The notes under the pieces: generated by a model
Told to the model about the DNA's origin: nothing
What the model saw: the letters and a program-made list of their open reading frames with translations, nothing else
The model's database searches: none
Part shown: piece by piece, positions 18,644 through 27,209 of the stretch
Layout of the letters: each line of letters opens with the position of its first letter
How positions within the stretch are numbered: the first letter of the stretch is position 1
Assembly: GCA_910585015.1 (NCBI GenBank)
Contig: CAJUCT010000005.1
Span: 79,342-143,341 of the forward strand
Source of the DNA: an uncultured Acetatifactor sp.
GTDB taxonomy: Bacteria; Bacillota; Clostridia; Lachnospirales; Lachnospiraceae
Direction of reading: 5' to 3'
Length of the DNA stretch: 64,000 bases
Made by a program: the position numbers and the translations under genes

Positions 18644-19260
18644 CCGCGGATAAAATTCGTCCAGCTGCCGCTCTCCGTCCGGGGCGCAATACCCTGCTCC
18701 CGGCCAGCCTCAATGCATTTCAGCAGCCAGGCCATATTGTGGGCGATATTCCGCATGGTCTGCAGCCCCTCCGCATCCTGCAGCACTTCCTCCGGGCGGT
18801 TTCCATGCACCATGTTCCAGTAGCTTGATCCCACGGTGGGCATATTGCTGATGCCGAAATACTTGTTCAAGTCATCCAGTGAAGCCGTAGTCCCCGCCCG
18901 CCGGGCTGAAGCCACCGCCGCCGCAGGCTTATATAGAAACGCATCCTTACTGCTGTAAAATGCCCGATCCAGGAACGACAATATCCGTCCGCTGGCATGG
19001 GCATAGTATACGGGCGTACCAAATACAAAGCCGTCCGCCTCCCGGGCTTTCCCCACGAAAGTGTTTACCAAATCATCCGCGAACACGCATCCCTGCTCCG
19101 TACACTGTCTACAGCCGATGCAGTCCCTGACAGGCTGCCCGCCCATCTGGAAAATCTCATAGCCGATTCCCTCCGCCTGCAAAGTTCGTCCTATTTCCTC
19201 CAGTGCGGTGTAAGTACACCCCTTTTGATTGGCGCTGCCGTTCAATAGCAATACTTTCAT
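18640..19260 (-). CDS. Flavodoxin-fold NAD(P)H-dependent FMN reductase with Cys-rich insert
   Basis: This 206-residue protein starts MKVLLLNGSANQKGCTYTAL, an FMN-phosphate binding loop typical of the iron-sulfur flavoprotein/NADPH FMN reductase group. CIGCRQCTEQGC (about residues 47-58) is the cysteine cluster common in this group, and GTPVYYAHASG marks the flavin site. These enzymes reduce flavins, quinones or other acceptors with a bound FMN; the substrate cannot be told. The start at 19260 has GAGGAGG upstream. A small frameshifted frame overlaps its stop codon. Confidence 0.85.
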   Translation of the reverse strand: MKVLLLNGSANQKGCTYTALEEIGRTLQAEGIGYEIFQMGGQPVRDCIGCRQCTEQGCVFADDLVNTFVGKAREADGFVFGTPVYYAHASGRILSFLDRAFYSSKDAFLYKPAAAVASARRAGTTASLDDLNKYFGISNMPTVGSSYWNMVHGNRPEEVLQDAEGLQTMRNIAHNMAWLLKCIEAGREQGIAPRTESGSWTNFIRG

Positions 19261-19306
19261 TTTCATCCTCCTCGCTTTTTTACTGCTCACATATTACTGC
19301 CCCGCT

Positions 19307-22072
19307 CTATTCCGCCCGTTCAATTTCCAGGCTGTCAATCCGGGCTCCGCCCTCCGCGAAAAACAGCTTCAAATAATTGTGGGAATTGGTAATCGCTCCG
19401 CTGATCTGCTCTACCTCCACATAAGCCCCATCTGTACTGCTTAAGGTGATCGTCCCCTGCAGCGACCCGTTTACAAATATGGATATGGGCACCTGGGCAA
19501 GCTCCGATGCCTCAACCTTCACTCTCAGCCGGATTACATACGGATGCCTTCCGCTTGCCGTAAGTCCGCACAAAAATGACTTTCCTTTTCCTGTGTCTAT
19601 GCCTTTTCCGTCCAGCACCAGTTTGGTCTCCAGAGAGTACCAATCCAGATCAAAATTCACGGTGTCCTCGTCCTCCATGGTCTTAGATGCCTCCAGTTCC
19701 TCCTGGCTGATTCTCCCCAGGCTCCTGTCCATAACAGCGGAACGCATCAATACCCTCAATATGTTCATGGCGCATTCCGCCAGATCGGAGCGATTCAGCG
19801 TACCGTCCGCCAGACTCTCCGCCAGATTGTCCTGGCCGGAATTTTTTTCGGAATCCTGCACCACCATGTATACATCGTTCCGGCTTCGAACCATAGCCGC
19901 CACATTCTTCGCCGTGGGAGCCTGGCCTTCGTCATTGATCTTGGCCCACCAGTCCGTCATCACCAGCCCCTCGTACCCCCACTCCTGCCGCAGAATCGTT
20001 GTCAGCAGATCATAGTTACCCGCCGTCCAAAGACCGTTGACAGCCCCATAGGTGGTCATAATGGCATATGCCCCGCCCTCCTTAACGGCGATCTCGTATC
20101 CTTTCAAATAGATTTCCCGCAGGGCCCGTTCCGAGACGACGGAATCATACAGGCTGCGATGATGTTCCTGGTTATTGGCGGCAAAATGCTTCAAAGCCCC
20201 CGTGACCTGATACCGGCCCATGCCCCTTATCTGGGCGGCGGCCATCTTGCCCGTAAGCAGCGGATCCTCCGAAAAATATTCAAAATTCCGCCCATTCAGA
20301 GGATGTCTGTGAATATTCATTCCAGGCCCCAGCAAAATATCAATGCGGTTCCTGCGCAGTTCCGCCCCCTCCATCTCGTAGAGCCGCTCCACCAGTTCCT
20401 CGTTAAAACTACATGCCAGGCAGGTTCCGTTGGGCAGGCAGAAGGCGTAAGTCCCGCAGTCCATGCGGATGCCGGAAGGCCCGTCCGCACAGCACCCGCA
20501 GGGGATCCCAAAATCTGCCAGCGCCTGTGTGACCCCGCCGAAAGCCGCCGCCGTTCCCGGCGTCACCTTGGGAGAACACATGCCCTCGCCCCGGACAATG
20601 CAGCACAAATCCTGGTCGCTGAACTGGGAAACAAATTCCTCCAGAGAAATTCTGTTGTCATAGACGTCTGCCAGGCGATACCCCTTGTCCCCGGTATAGG
20701 GCAGCTTTGTCTTGACGCATTCCCTGCTCCTCTGCGCCATGCTGTAGCCGCGCAGAGGCGTTTTTTCCCAGGAAAGAACCAGCTTCCCGTTCTCGGCGGG
20801 GGCCGGCTTCATTCGCTGGTATTGAATCACAGGGGCCAGCGCCTGGCTGCACTGCTCCAGGATCTGCGTCTCCTCCACTCTCATGCATCCGGCAAGTCCG
20901 GCGCTTCTCACATCCCCGCCCACATAAAAATGATACTCCCCTGCCTCCAGCACATAGCAGGATCTATGTCCTGTCAATCCGCCGTCATCGTAGGAGGCCA
21001 GAACTGCCTTTCCCGCTTTCAGCGCAATTTCCTGCTCCTCCCCCGGCGCCAGACACCTGGTCTTGGCAAAGGCCGCCAGCACACGCAGCGGTTTCCCCAG
21101 CACCCCCTGGGGCGCTTCGGCATATACCTGCACCACTTCTTTTCCCGCATATGCGCCTGTATTCTTCACCTTGACACGGAAAACGCAGCCATCCTCCTCC
21201 TCCGCCATATCCCACTGCATGGCAAAGGAAGTATAGGACAGCCCGAACCCAAAGGGATAAAGCACCTTCTCCCTGGCCGGGGCAAAGGTCTCAAAGTAAC
21301 GGTATCCCACATAGATATCCTCTTCATACCGATCGCCCTCATCGCCGCTGAAATTAGCAAAGGAAGGATAGTCTTCCACCGACGAGGCAATGGTGTCCGC
21401 CAGCTTGCCGCAGGGACTCACCCGGCCCATGAGAACATCCGCCACCGCATGTCCGCCCTCCATGCCGCCCTGCCACGCATAGAGCACCGCCTGGGGCTGA
21501 TAAGTTTCCACCCATTTCATATCAATGATGCTTCCCACATTCAGCACCACAATCACCCGGCCAAATGCCCCGCATACCTGCCGCAGCATTTCCTCCTCTT
21601 CCTCCGAGAGAAAATAGCTGCCCCTTTCGCTTTTGGCATCCTTGTCCTCGCCCGCCGTGCGCCCAATGATCACCATAGCCGTGTCACTCTCCGCCGCAGC
21701 CTCTCTCACAACATCGTCGTCAAGAGGCATCTCCTGCTGGCTCCAGGGCTCCTGGGCCCAGCCGCAGCCCTTGTCAAAGGGATGCTCCCTACGCCATTCC
21801 CGGTAAACCTGCTCCAGCTTTTGGTTCAGCACCAGCTTCTCTTCCTTCAAGGCATCCAAAATCCCCACCACATACCTGGTATTGATCATGCCCCCGGAGC
21901 CTGTGCCGCTCTTGTAGTAGTCAAACTGTATTCTCCCAAATACAGCCAGCCGCTCCCCCTCTTTCAGAGGGAGGACTTGCTTATCATTTTTTAACAGGAC
22001 CGCCCCCTCCGCGGCGGCCTCCCTCGCCAGCCGGGCATACGCCTCCCAGTCTATCGCATATCTGTTTTCCAT
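19307..22072 (-). CDS. Glycoside hydrolase family 3 with swapped domain order (beta-glucosidase type)
   Basis: This 921-residue protein has no signal peptide and is predicted cytosolic. The usual GH3 order is inverted. The alpha/beta sandwich domain comes first (AAEGAVLLKND and GRTAGEDKD within the first 170 residues), followed by the fibronectin-III-like segment (about 280-400). The TIM barrel comes second (ADGPSGIRMD, FEYFSEDPLLTG, ALKHFAANNQEHHR), with the likely nucleophile Asp in GLVMTDWWA near residue 707. Butyrivibrio and Ruminococcus beta-glucosidases share this permuted order. A C-terminal beta-rich tail of about 120 residues follows. The ATG at 22072 is chosen over an upstream TTG. 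The promoter is at 22106-22134. Confidence 0.9.
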   Translation of the reverse strand: MENRYAIDWEAYARLAREAAAEGAVLLKNDKQVLPLKEGERLAVFGRIQFDYYKSGTGSGGMINTRYVVGILDALKEEKLVLNQKLEQVYREWRREHPFDKGCGWAQEPWSQQEMPLDDDVVREAAAESDTAMVIIGRTAGEDKDAKSERGSYFLSEEEEEMLRQVCGAFGRVIVVLNVGSIIDMKWVETYQPQAVLYAWQGGMEGGHAVADVLMGRVSPCGKLADTIASSVEDYPSFANFSGDEGDRYEEDIYVGYRYFETFAPAREKVLYPFGFGLSYTSFAMQWDMAEEEDGCVFRVKVKNTGAYAGKEVVQVYAEAPQGVLGKPLRVLAAFAKTRCLAPGEEQEIALKAGKAVLASYDDGGLTGHRSCYVLEAGEYHFYVGGDVRSAGLAGCMRVEETQILEQCSQALAPVIQYQRMKPAPAENGKLVLSWEKTPLRGYSMAQRSRECVKTKLPYTGDKGYRLADVYDNRISLEEFVSQFSDQDLCCIVRGEGMCSPKVTPGTAAAFGGVTQALADFGIPCGCCADGPSGIRMDCGTYAFCLPNGTCLACSFNEELVERLYEMEGAELRRNRIDILLGPGMNIHRHPLNGRNFEYFSEDPLLTGKMAAAQIRGMGRYQVTGALKHFAANNQEHHRSLYDSVVSERALREIYLKGYEIAVKEGGAYAIMTTYGAVNGLWTAGNYDLLTTILRQEWGYEGLVMTDWWAKINDEGQAPTAKNVAAMVRSRNDVYMVVQDSEKNSGQDNLAESLADGTLNRSDLAECAMNILRVLMRSAVMDRSLGRISQEELEASKTMEDEDTVNFDLDWYSLETKLVLDGKGIDTGKGKSFLCGLTASGRHPYVIRLRVKVEASELAQVPISIFVNGSLQGTITLSSTDGAYVEVEQISGAITNSHNYLKLFFAEGGARIDSLEIERAE

Positions 22073-22105
22073 CCTCTCCAAACCTCCCGTTCACTCTTTT
22101 CATTT

Positions 22106-22134
22106 ATTATACACACAACCGATTAGATATTAAA
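22106..22134 (-). promoter_or_regulatory. Predicted promoter of the GH3 gene
   Basis: On the minus strand TTTAAT (22129-22134) is followed by 17 bases and TATAAT (22106-22111), with a TGTG extension just before the -10 box. The GH3 start is about 30 bases downstream. Confidence 0.6.
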
Positions 22135-22556
22135 TCCCCATCCGGGCCACTATGTCCGCCCAAGCCTCCTCGTCAATCTCCTCATCCCGGAACAGCTTCC
22201 TCTTGTCGGCGTCTGTGCTCTGGCGGATCACTTTGCAGGGATTCCTCCAGCCATTTGTATGCATTGGGGAAAAGATGCATGGTCTCATAGTGGTCAGGAG
22301 CGGTGAGCAGACTAATCCCTTTATCCCGCAGCTGGTCATAGAAAACCCGATAGACCTCCGGCTTCATCATCCAGCCACGGTACACAGCGCAATCTGGCTT
22401 TTCAGTGTCAAGCCGGATCTCCCTCTTTTCATCCCATACCTGCTGTCGGAACAACACCGCATCCATCCCCGCCTGAAGCGCCGCCTCATATTCTCCTTCA
22501 AATGCCTCATCCACTCTCTGGCTGTTCATATAGCTGGAAGGAAACAATATTCTCAT
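22130..22556 (-). pseudogene. Truncated, frameshifted ATP-grasp domain gene
   Basis: From ATG at 22556 the frame reads MRILFPSSYMNSQRVDEAFE...LYRGWMMKPE-like sequence (CAVYRGWMMKPEVYRVFYDQ) and HLFPNAYKWLEE. This matches the N-terminal part of an ATP-grasp protein family normally over 250 residues. It then stops at 22182. A second frame carries DADKRKLFRDEEIDEEAWADIVARMGI-like residues ending at 22130. The ATP-binding core is absent. This is best read as a gene with an internal deletion and loss of frame. The GH3 promoter overlaps its end. Confidence 0.7.
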
Positions 22557-22572
22557 CTCCAGATCCCTTCCA

Positions 22573-22706
22573 TCACCGTTTTTCCCGCATTGGTTCCATC
22601 ACATCGGAGAGAAAGGCCCTTGCTCGTATTTCAGTCAGCTTAAAAGCCAGCTGCGCAATCCGCTCCTTCTCCAGCACATTGTCCTCCCTTGACAGACGCC
22701 TGCACT
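22573..22706 (-). pseudogene. C-terminal remnant of an unidentified gene, cut by a repeat
   Basis: An open stretch reads ECRRLSREDNVLEKERIAQL, then a basic-acidic helical sequence ending EPMREKR and a stop at 22573. It has no start codon and runs into the family A repeat at about 22707. It looks like the tail of a gene whose front part was lost where the repeat now sits. Together with the ATP-grasp fragment it accounts for most of the 22130-22706 stretch. Confidence 0.35.
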
Positions 22707-22866
22707 CCCAAACTTACCTCTTCCCTGTATATCGCTGGCTTTGCCTGCGGTACCGCGTTAATGCGTATTCGGAAGTTTTAGTTCCAAACTTTCCTCTACA
22801 TGCATATTGCTGGCTTTGCCCGCGATATTGCACCAATCAGTATTTGAATGTGAAACATTCAAACTT
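22707..22866. repeat. Double-hairpin dispersed repeat (family A), two tandem copies
   Basis: Two copies lie head to tail (about 22707-22795 and 22796-22866). Each has the GCATAT.GCTGGCTTTGCC hairpin; the second has the perfect TTTGAATG/CATTCAAA stem. The minus strand of the first copy starts with GGGAAGAGGTAAG, which resembles a Shine-Dalgarno site. Confidence 0.75.
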
Positions 22867-22907
22867 CACTGTCCAGATTGTCCGCCGCATGGAAAACCGA
22901 AAAATGT

Positions 22908-23378
22908 CTATAGATTTATATCCAAAAACTCCATATTGATAGATTTTTCTGTAAAACCATACTTCTCATACATAGCCCTTGCCGCCGCGTTTCTGGCGTT
23001 GACCTGGAGTTCCAAGCCATCATATCGCTGCTCCCGGCACAGCTGCAGCACATAGTCAAACAGCTTATGGCCAATGCCCTGGCCCCGGTAACGCTCCTCC
23101 ACCGCCATAGAATCCACAAACAGCACCCTGCGCGCTTTCATGGGGCCGCCGGAAATATTACGTGTCAGGTATATTACCAGTCCCACCACTTCCCCGGCCG
23201 CCTCTGCCACGATGGCCTGCCCCTCTGCCAGGTGCGCCATGTACATGTCATGGGGCAGTATAGGATCTGTATCTATATAGATGTCCGGCCTCCAGTCCAC
23301 GTGCATGTTATGTACCTGTCTCATGATCCGTTCTACCGCGTCGTAGTCCTGTTCCGCCGCCAGTCGTATTGTTACCAT
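22908..23378 (-). CDS. GNAT family N-acetyltransferase
   Basis: This 156-residue protein starts MVTIRLAAEQDYDAVERIM. The acetyl-CoA binding motif A is RVLFVDSMAVEERYRGQGIGHKLFDYV (R/Q-x-x-G-x-G/A as RGQGIG), and motif B follows as ARAMYEKYGFTEKSINME. The acceptor is unknown. The start at 23378 is preferred to an extension of 32 codons because it aligns with the fold. It follows the crystallin-J1-like gene with 83 bases between. Confidence 0.85.
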   Translation of the reverse strand: MVTIRLAAEQDYDAVERIMRQVHNMHVDWRPDIYIDTDPILPHDMYMAHLAEGQAIVAEAAGEVVGLVIYLTRNISGGPMKARRVLFVDSMAVEERYRGQGIGHKLFDYVLQLCREQRYDGLELQVNARNAAARAMYEKYGFTEKSINMEFLDINL

Positions 23379-23461
23379 ATCTTCCACCCTTTCCTCTTTT
23401 CCATATTTCTCCCCGCCATACCCTTTTATAGTATTCCTTATGTTCATCCCTACCGTGAAAC

Positions 23462-23827
23462 TCAAACACCGCATTTATCTGTTTTTTCGGCAGCGAACTC
23501 ACCTATCACCTGTATTTTCCCCATGATATGTCTGTTGAAGGTCTCCAGTTCCTCCGCCGGGATCCACAGTTCCTGGTGATAGCCGGCCCCCACCGTATGA
23601 ACTTCATACTGCCTGGAATACTCATCATCAATCTCAAACCGTGTCACATATCCTCTGTGATCATCATTGTACCGCACATTCCACTGTGACGCAATCTCCG
23701 CCGCGTACTTTTCATTCAGAACAGGATAAAAAATAGGCTGCTCCGGCAGTCTCGGCGGAAAGCATTTATAGCCGCTTTTCTCTATCAATTCCAGTTCCTT
23801 TGTCCCAACCGGCCTGTATAATATCAT
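23462..23827 (-). CDS. Small protein of the 'ADP-ribosylation/crystallin J1' annotated family
   Basis: This 121-residue protein has YRPVGTKELELIEKSGYKCFPPRLP, IFYPVLNEKYA, GYVTRFEI and HQELWIPAEELETFNRHI, which together define a common uncharacterised Firmicute family. The database name is inherited and no ADP-ribosyl activity is evident. AGGAGG precedes the ATG. It lies in a run of small GNAT and house-cleaning genes on the same strand. Confidence 0.75.
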   Translation of the reverse strand: MILYRPVGTKELELIEKSGYKCFPPRLPEQPIFYPVLNEKYAAEIASQWNVRYNDDHRGYVTRFEIDDEYSRQYEVHTVGAGYHQELWIPAEELETFNRHIMGKIQVIGEFAAEKTDKCGV

Positions 23828-23903
23828 TTTCTCCTCCTATAGCACAAGAATCCCCTCTGCCAAACGGATAAATCGCAGGACAGCATCCCAAGCAGCCTCG
23901 TTT

Positions 23904-24401
23904 TTAAGATCCACTGCACTGGGCCAGATCTTTTTCCATATATCCGCAAGTAAACGGGAAGAACTCAAACTTCTCCGTACCCACATGTACTGCGCCGTAG
24001 GTCTCATACCACTTCCGCAGCCGCACGTTTTCCTCCACGATGCCGATACACATCCGCACACATCCCCGCTCCCGCGCCTGTGCAAAAGCATGTTCCAACA
24101 GTTTTTTCCCCAGTTGCCGGTGACGATATGCAGGCAGTACACACAGATTGTTCAACTCGCATTTCCGCTCCCCCTGCAAATGCAGGGAATAATACCCCAC
24201 AATCTGCCCATCCTCCTCCCATACATACATGGGACGCCCCTCCTGGTATTGCCATTGCAGCCGCTCTATAGTAGTGGCAAAAGCAGTAAAACGGGGCGCA
24301 TTCTCCTGGGTAAAACCAAAGGTATCCGCCACTGTCATAAAGCTGTCCCGGATCACCTGCACACACCTGTCCATATCTTTCGTCTCCATCGGCCTGATCA
24401 T
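23904..24401 (-). CDS. GNAT family N-acetyltransferase
   Basis: This 165-residue protein starts MIRPMETKDMDRCVQVI. Motif A is ELNNLCVLPAYRHRQLGKKLLEHA (RHRQLG in the pyrophosphate loop) and motif B is NVRLRKWYETYGAVHVGTEKF. GAGGAATAAA precedes the ATG. The substrate is unknown. Confidence 0.87.
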   Translation of the reverse strand: MIRPMETKDMDRCVQVIRDSFMTVADTFGFTQENAPRFTAFATTIERLQWQYQEGRPMYVWEEDGQIVGYYSLHLQGERKCELNNLCVLPAYRHRQLGKKLLEHAFAQARERGCVRMCIGIVEENVRLRKWYETYGAVHVGTEKFEFFPFTCGYMEKDLAQCSGS

Positions 24402-24471
24402 TTTATTCCTCCCTCTAACCTATTTCCTCTTACCACCACTGACTTTTGTGCGGCAATACGCAGCAGAAAAA

Positions 24472-25020
24472 TTAAAGTTCTTTCATCATCCAAACGCAGT
24501 CCGCATAACTGCCGTCCCTATACTTCATATTATGAGGAAACACCCCATACTGCCTAAAGCCCAACTTTTCATAGAGCCGAATAGCCGCCTCGTTGGCGGA
24601 TACCACGTCCAGTTCCGCCTGCTCATAGCCCATCTGCCTGGCTGTCTCCAGGGCTATCTCCATCATTTTTGTGCCAATCCCTTTGCCCCAATATTCCTGA
24701 TACAGGGCTATCGCCACCCCGCATCTGTGAGCCTGCCGCATCATGCCGCCTGCTGCCATAATGGAGCAGTTTCCCACATGCCTCTCCCCGTCAAAGCAAA
24801 GCAACATCAGTTCCCGATCATCTGCTTCCTTTTCCATAATAAAGTTCTGCTCCCGCTCGGCGGAAATTGTCACCTCCTCCGGCTCTCTGAGCAGATAGGG
24901 CGTCTCCGCCGCGGTCTGCCTAAGATATGCCACAAGCATCTGCGCATCCTCTTTCCGGGCACTGCGGAAAGAGTATTCCTTACCTTGTATTTCAATGAAT
25001 TGCTCCGAAAAATTAGCCAT
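24472..25020 (-). CDS. GNAT family N-acetyltransferase
   Basis: This 182-residue protein has motif A in CGVAIALYQEYWGKGIGTKMMEIAL (GKGIGT) and the C-terminal AAIRLYEKLGFRQYGVFPHNMKY. That layout is shared with RimJ/RimL and ribosomal-protein-type acetyltransferases, but the target cannot be assigned. It starts 5 bases after the stop of the DNA alkylation repair gene, so the two are probably cotranscribed. Confidence 0.87.
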   Translation of the reverse strand: MANFSEQFIEIQGKEYSFRSARKEDAQMLVAYLRQTAAETPYLLREPEEVTISAEREQNFIMEKEADDRELMLLCFDGERHVGNCSIMAAGGMMRQAHRCGVAIALYQEYWGKGIGTKMMEIALETARQMGYEQAELDVVSANEAAIRLYEKLGFRQYGVFPHNMKYRDGSYADCVWMMKEL

Positions 25021-25025
25021 ACTGT

Positions 25026-25715
25026 CTACACCTTCAGTCCTCTCAAATATTTCTTCTGCTGCGCGGTCACCCGATTACTCTCACATGCCTTCTGGATCGC
25101 CTTATTGTGGGTCCATCCGTCCAGGCGTTTCTCCACCAGATAGGGAATCGCCGCCTCGTACTGCTTGGCCAGGGCCGTGGCGAAATACCACGCCCGCATC
25201 ATATTTACATAGTACTCCTGTGAGCTGATATCCGCCACCCACTGAAGATACTCCTGCCGAAAATCCTCGTCCAGATAAAAACGCATCAGCATTCCGACCC
25301 CGTAGCGGATGGTATAGGTTTCCGTTGAGGCAATCCACCTTTGGACAGACTCCAGCAATTCCTCCTTATGCTTGGCAAACACCTTGGGCGCCATCATATC
25401 ACAGGTAGCCCAGTTGTCTATATAGGGGAGGAAACGCTCCGTCTGCGTCAGGCATTCCCCATAATCCCTGATCTGTTCCACCACAAAAGCATGCACGTTA
25501 TTCTCATCATAATATTGATGGGGCAGCTGTGCCAGGAAATCGCCAATCTGGGGATCCTTCGCCAGCTTTCTGGCATACCTGCGCAGCTCCGGTGTGCGCA
25601 CCCCGATGATCGCTTCGGGATCCACTGTGGGAATCAGCTTCGCGTGAAAATCCTTGTATCCCACATCCTGCATTTCCCACAACTGCCCCCTTATTCTCTC
25701 TCCTATGTCACTCAC
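25026..25715 (-). CDS. DNA alkylation repair protein (AlkC/AlkD-like HEAT-repeat glycosylase)
   Basis: This 229-residue all-helical protein has GVRTPELRRYARKLAKD, FLPYIDNWATCDMMAP and RYGVGMLMRFYLDE, which match the DNA alkylation repair (PF08713) family. Characterised members excise alkylated bases such as 3-methyladenine or 7-methylguanine using a HEAT-like scaffold. The start is GTG at 25715 with AGGAGG seven bases upstream. A GNAT gene follows 5 bases after its stop. Confidence 0.88.
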   Translation of the reverse strand: MSDIGERIRGQLWEMQDVGYKDFHAKLIPTVDPEAIIGVRTPELRRYARKLAKDPQIGDFLAQLPHQYYDENNVHAFVVEQIRDYGECLTQTERFLPYIDNWATCDMMAPKVFAKHKEELLESVQRWIASTETYTIRYGVGMLMRFYLDEDFRQEYLQWVADISSQEYYVNMMRAWYFATALAKQYEAAIPYLVEKRLDGWTHNKAIQKACESNRVTAQQKKYLRGLKV

Positions 25716-25851
25716 TTTGTATCCTCCTATTTAAAGTTCCTCATATCCCTTCCTGTACGCATAACCGATACACAACATATGGACGCCTGAATGTTCCTGT
25801 ACAGCGCAGTGTACCGACCGAGGGTATGCTGTTTGGAAGGTCTATACACCT

Positions 25852-26295
25852 TCAGTTTGGGACATAGACACATGAAAATTCCTCGCATACCACCGGCATG
25901 TTCTCATCGAAGCCCAGTCCCGCCGCCGCCATCTCCTGTCGGAAAAACCGCTCATGCACTTCCCGCCAGTAGGCCAGGCTTAAGTCTCCCTCCCCCTCCC
26001 GGCGGGCCTGCTCCGGGCCAACCTCCCGAAACGGCGCCAGATAAACCCTCTCCGTCCGTATGACACACACCGCCTGATCCCGGCTGTCCAGAATCACACT
26101 GTACTCCCCCTCCTGCGGAAGAGATTCCTGCTCCAATTCATACAACGGAAAGGCCGAAGCGGTGGCTGTCTTCCTCCCGCTGACAACCAACGCTGCCAAC
26201 TCATCCGCCTCATCCCCAAAGGCCCATGCCTCGTAATCCGTATGTCCTATGCCCGCCTTTTGGGCATATTCGCTCCACAACTCTTCCGCTGTCAT
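25852..26295 (-). CDS. ASCH domain protein
   Basis: This 147-residue protein has WAFGDEADELAALVVSGRKTATASAFPLYE, CVIRTERVYLAPFREV and EGDLSLAYWREVHERFF, which define ASCH-domain proteins. The fold is PUA-like and expected to bind RNA or nucleotides; related proteins include N4-acetylcytidine amidohydrolases. The ATG at 26295 has GGGAGG five bases upstream and is chosen over an earlier TTG. It lies alone between two acetyltransferase groups. Confidence 0.85.
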   Translation of the reverse strand: MTAEELWSEYAQKAGIGHTDYEAWAFGDEADELAALVVSGRKTATASAFPLYELEQESLPQEGEYSVILDSRDQAVCVIRTERVYLAPFREVGPEQARREGEGDLSLAYWREVHERFFRQEMAAAGLGFDENMPVVCEEFSCVYVPN

Positions 26296-26450
26296 TCCAT
26301 CCTCCCGCAATACCTATGTACCGCCTCTCCCAACTAAAGCTGCACTGCTGGTAAGAAATTCCATACAAGCCCTGCCTGCGGCCCCCTGTTCATGACTCTC
26401 CTCTTTTCCCGCGTATCGCCGGATGCAGCCACAATATCGCGACGATCGAC

Positions 26451-26996
26451 TCAATCGCCGCCTGCCTCCAGATAAAACAGGATATCCCGCTTGCCCTCCT
26501 GGCTGGTTCCCTGATAGACCCGGGTATCCAAGCCCCCGATCTCAAATCCGCATCGGATATAAAAGGAACACGCACCCAGATTATTATCCTGCCCTATGGT
26601 ATACAGTCCCCTGTACCCCTCTTCCCTGGCCAGTTTTTTGCCAGCCTCAATCAATTTACGACCGACCATATGTCCGCGGTATTCTGCGTTTACCTTTAAG
26701 TCATACAGGTACAGATATTTATGCCAGCTATGCTGATAAATTGCCAGACCTACGCACTGATCCCCCGCATAAGCCCCCACAAATATGTACTCCTTTTCCA
26801 TGGCATCAAAATCATAATTTTCATCGGGAAAAACCATCTCGCCGATCTGCTCCGGCGGCAGTTCAATTGTGCTGTAACTCCAGTGCTCCCCGTCATATCG
26901 CGGAATCATACGCCCATATAGGGAAAAGGGTTCATTGGGTATGCGGATATCCGCCTCCCTTGCCTTATCAATGATTTTTACTGTAATATCCGACAT
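26451..26996 (-). CDS. GNAT acetyltransferase resembling streptothricin acetyltransferase
   Basis: This 181-residue protein has NEPFSLYGRMIPRYDGEHWSYST, YDLKVNAEYRGHMVGRKLIEAGKKLA and YTIGQDNNLGACSFYIRCGFEIGGLDTRVY. This order of motifs matches the Sat/SatA streptothricin N-acetyltransferases, which inactivate streptothricin by beta-lysine acetylation. Chromosomal homologues are common and many have no proven resistance role, so the name is by resemblance. The start at 26996 is preferred to one ten codons upstream. Confidence 0.75.
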   Translation of the reverse strand: MSDITVKIIDKAREADIRIPNEPFSLYGRMIPRYDGEHWSYSTIELPPEQIGEMVFPDENYDFDAMEKEYIFVGAYAGDQCVGLAIYQHSWHKYLYLYDLKVNAEYRGHMVGRKLIEAGKKLAREEGYRGLYTIGQDNNLGACSFYIRCGFEIGGLDTRVYQGTSQEGKRDILFYLEAGGD

Positions 26997-27033
26997 CCTG
27001 CGCCCCCTTATGTCCCTGTGAATCAAATCACAT

Positions 27034-27184
27034 ACTTACCGCTTCCCTGCATATCGCAGGCTGGCCTGCGATACTGCGTTAATGCGTATTTGGATGTGAA
27101 ACTTCCAAACTTACCTCTTCATGGATATTGCTGACTGCGCCTGCAATATCCCTTAATACGTATTTGGATGTACACATCCAAGCA
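27034..27184. repeat. Double-hairpin dispersed repeat (family A), two tandem copies
   Basis: Two diverged copies fill the gap between the Sat-like gene and the GNAT fusion. Both carry the CTTACC.CTTC start and the TTTGGATGT/ACATCCAA or TTGGATGTGAAACTTCCAA hairpin. Confidence 0.7.
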
Positions 27185-27209
27185 TCCATAGCAAACAGTA
27201 CTATAAGTT

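Noticed and set aside
20159..21994. A 611-codon plus-strand frame
   Set aside because: Antisense to the GH3 gene; rich in His, Gln and Leu with no domain pattern.
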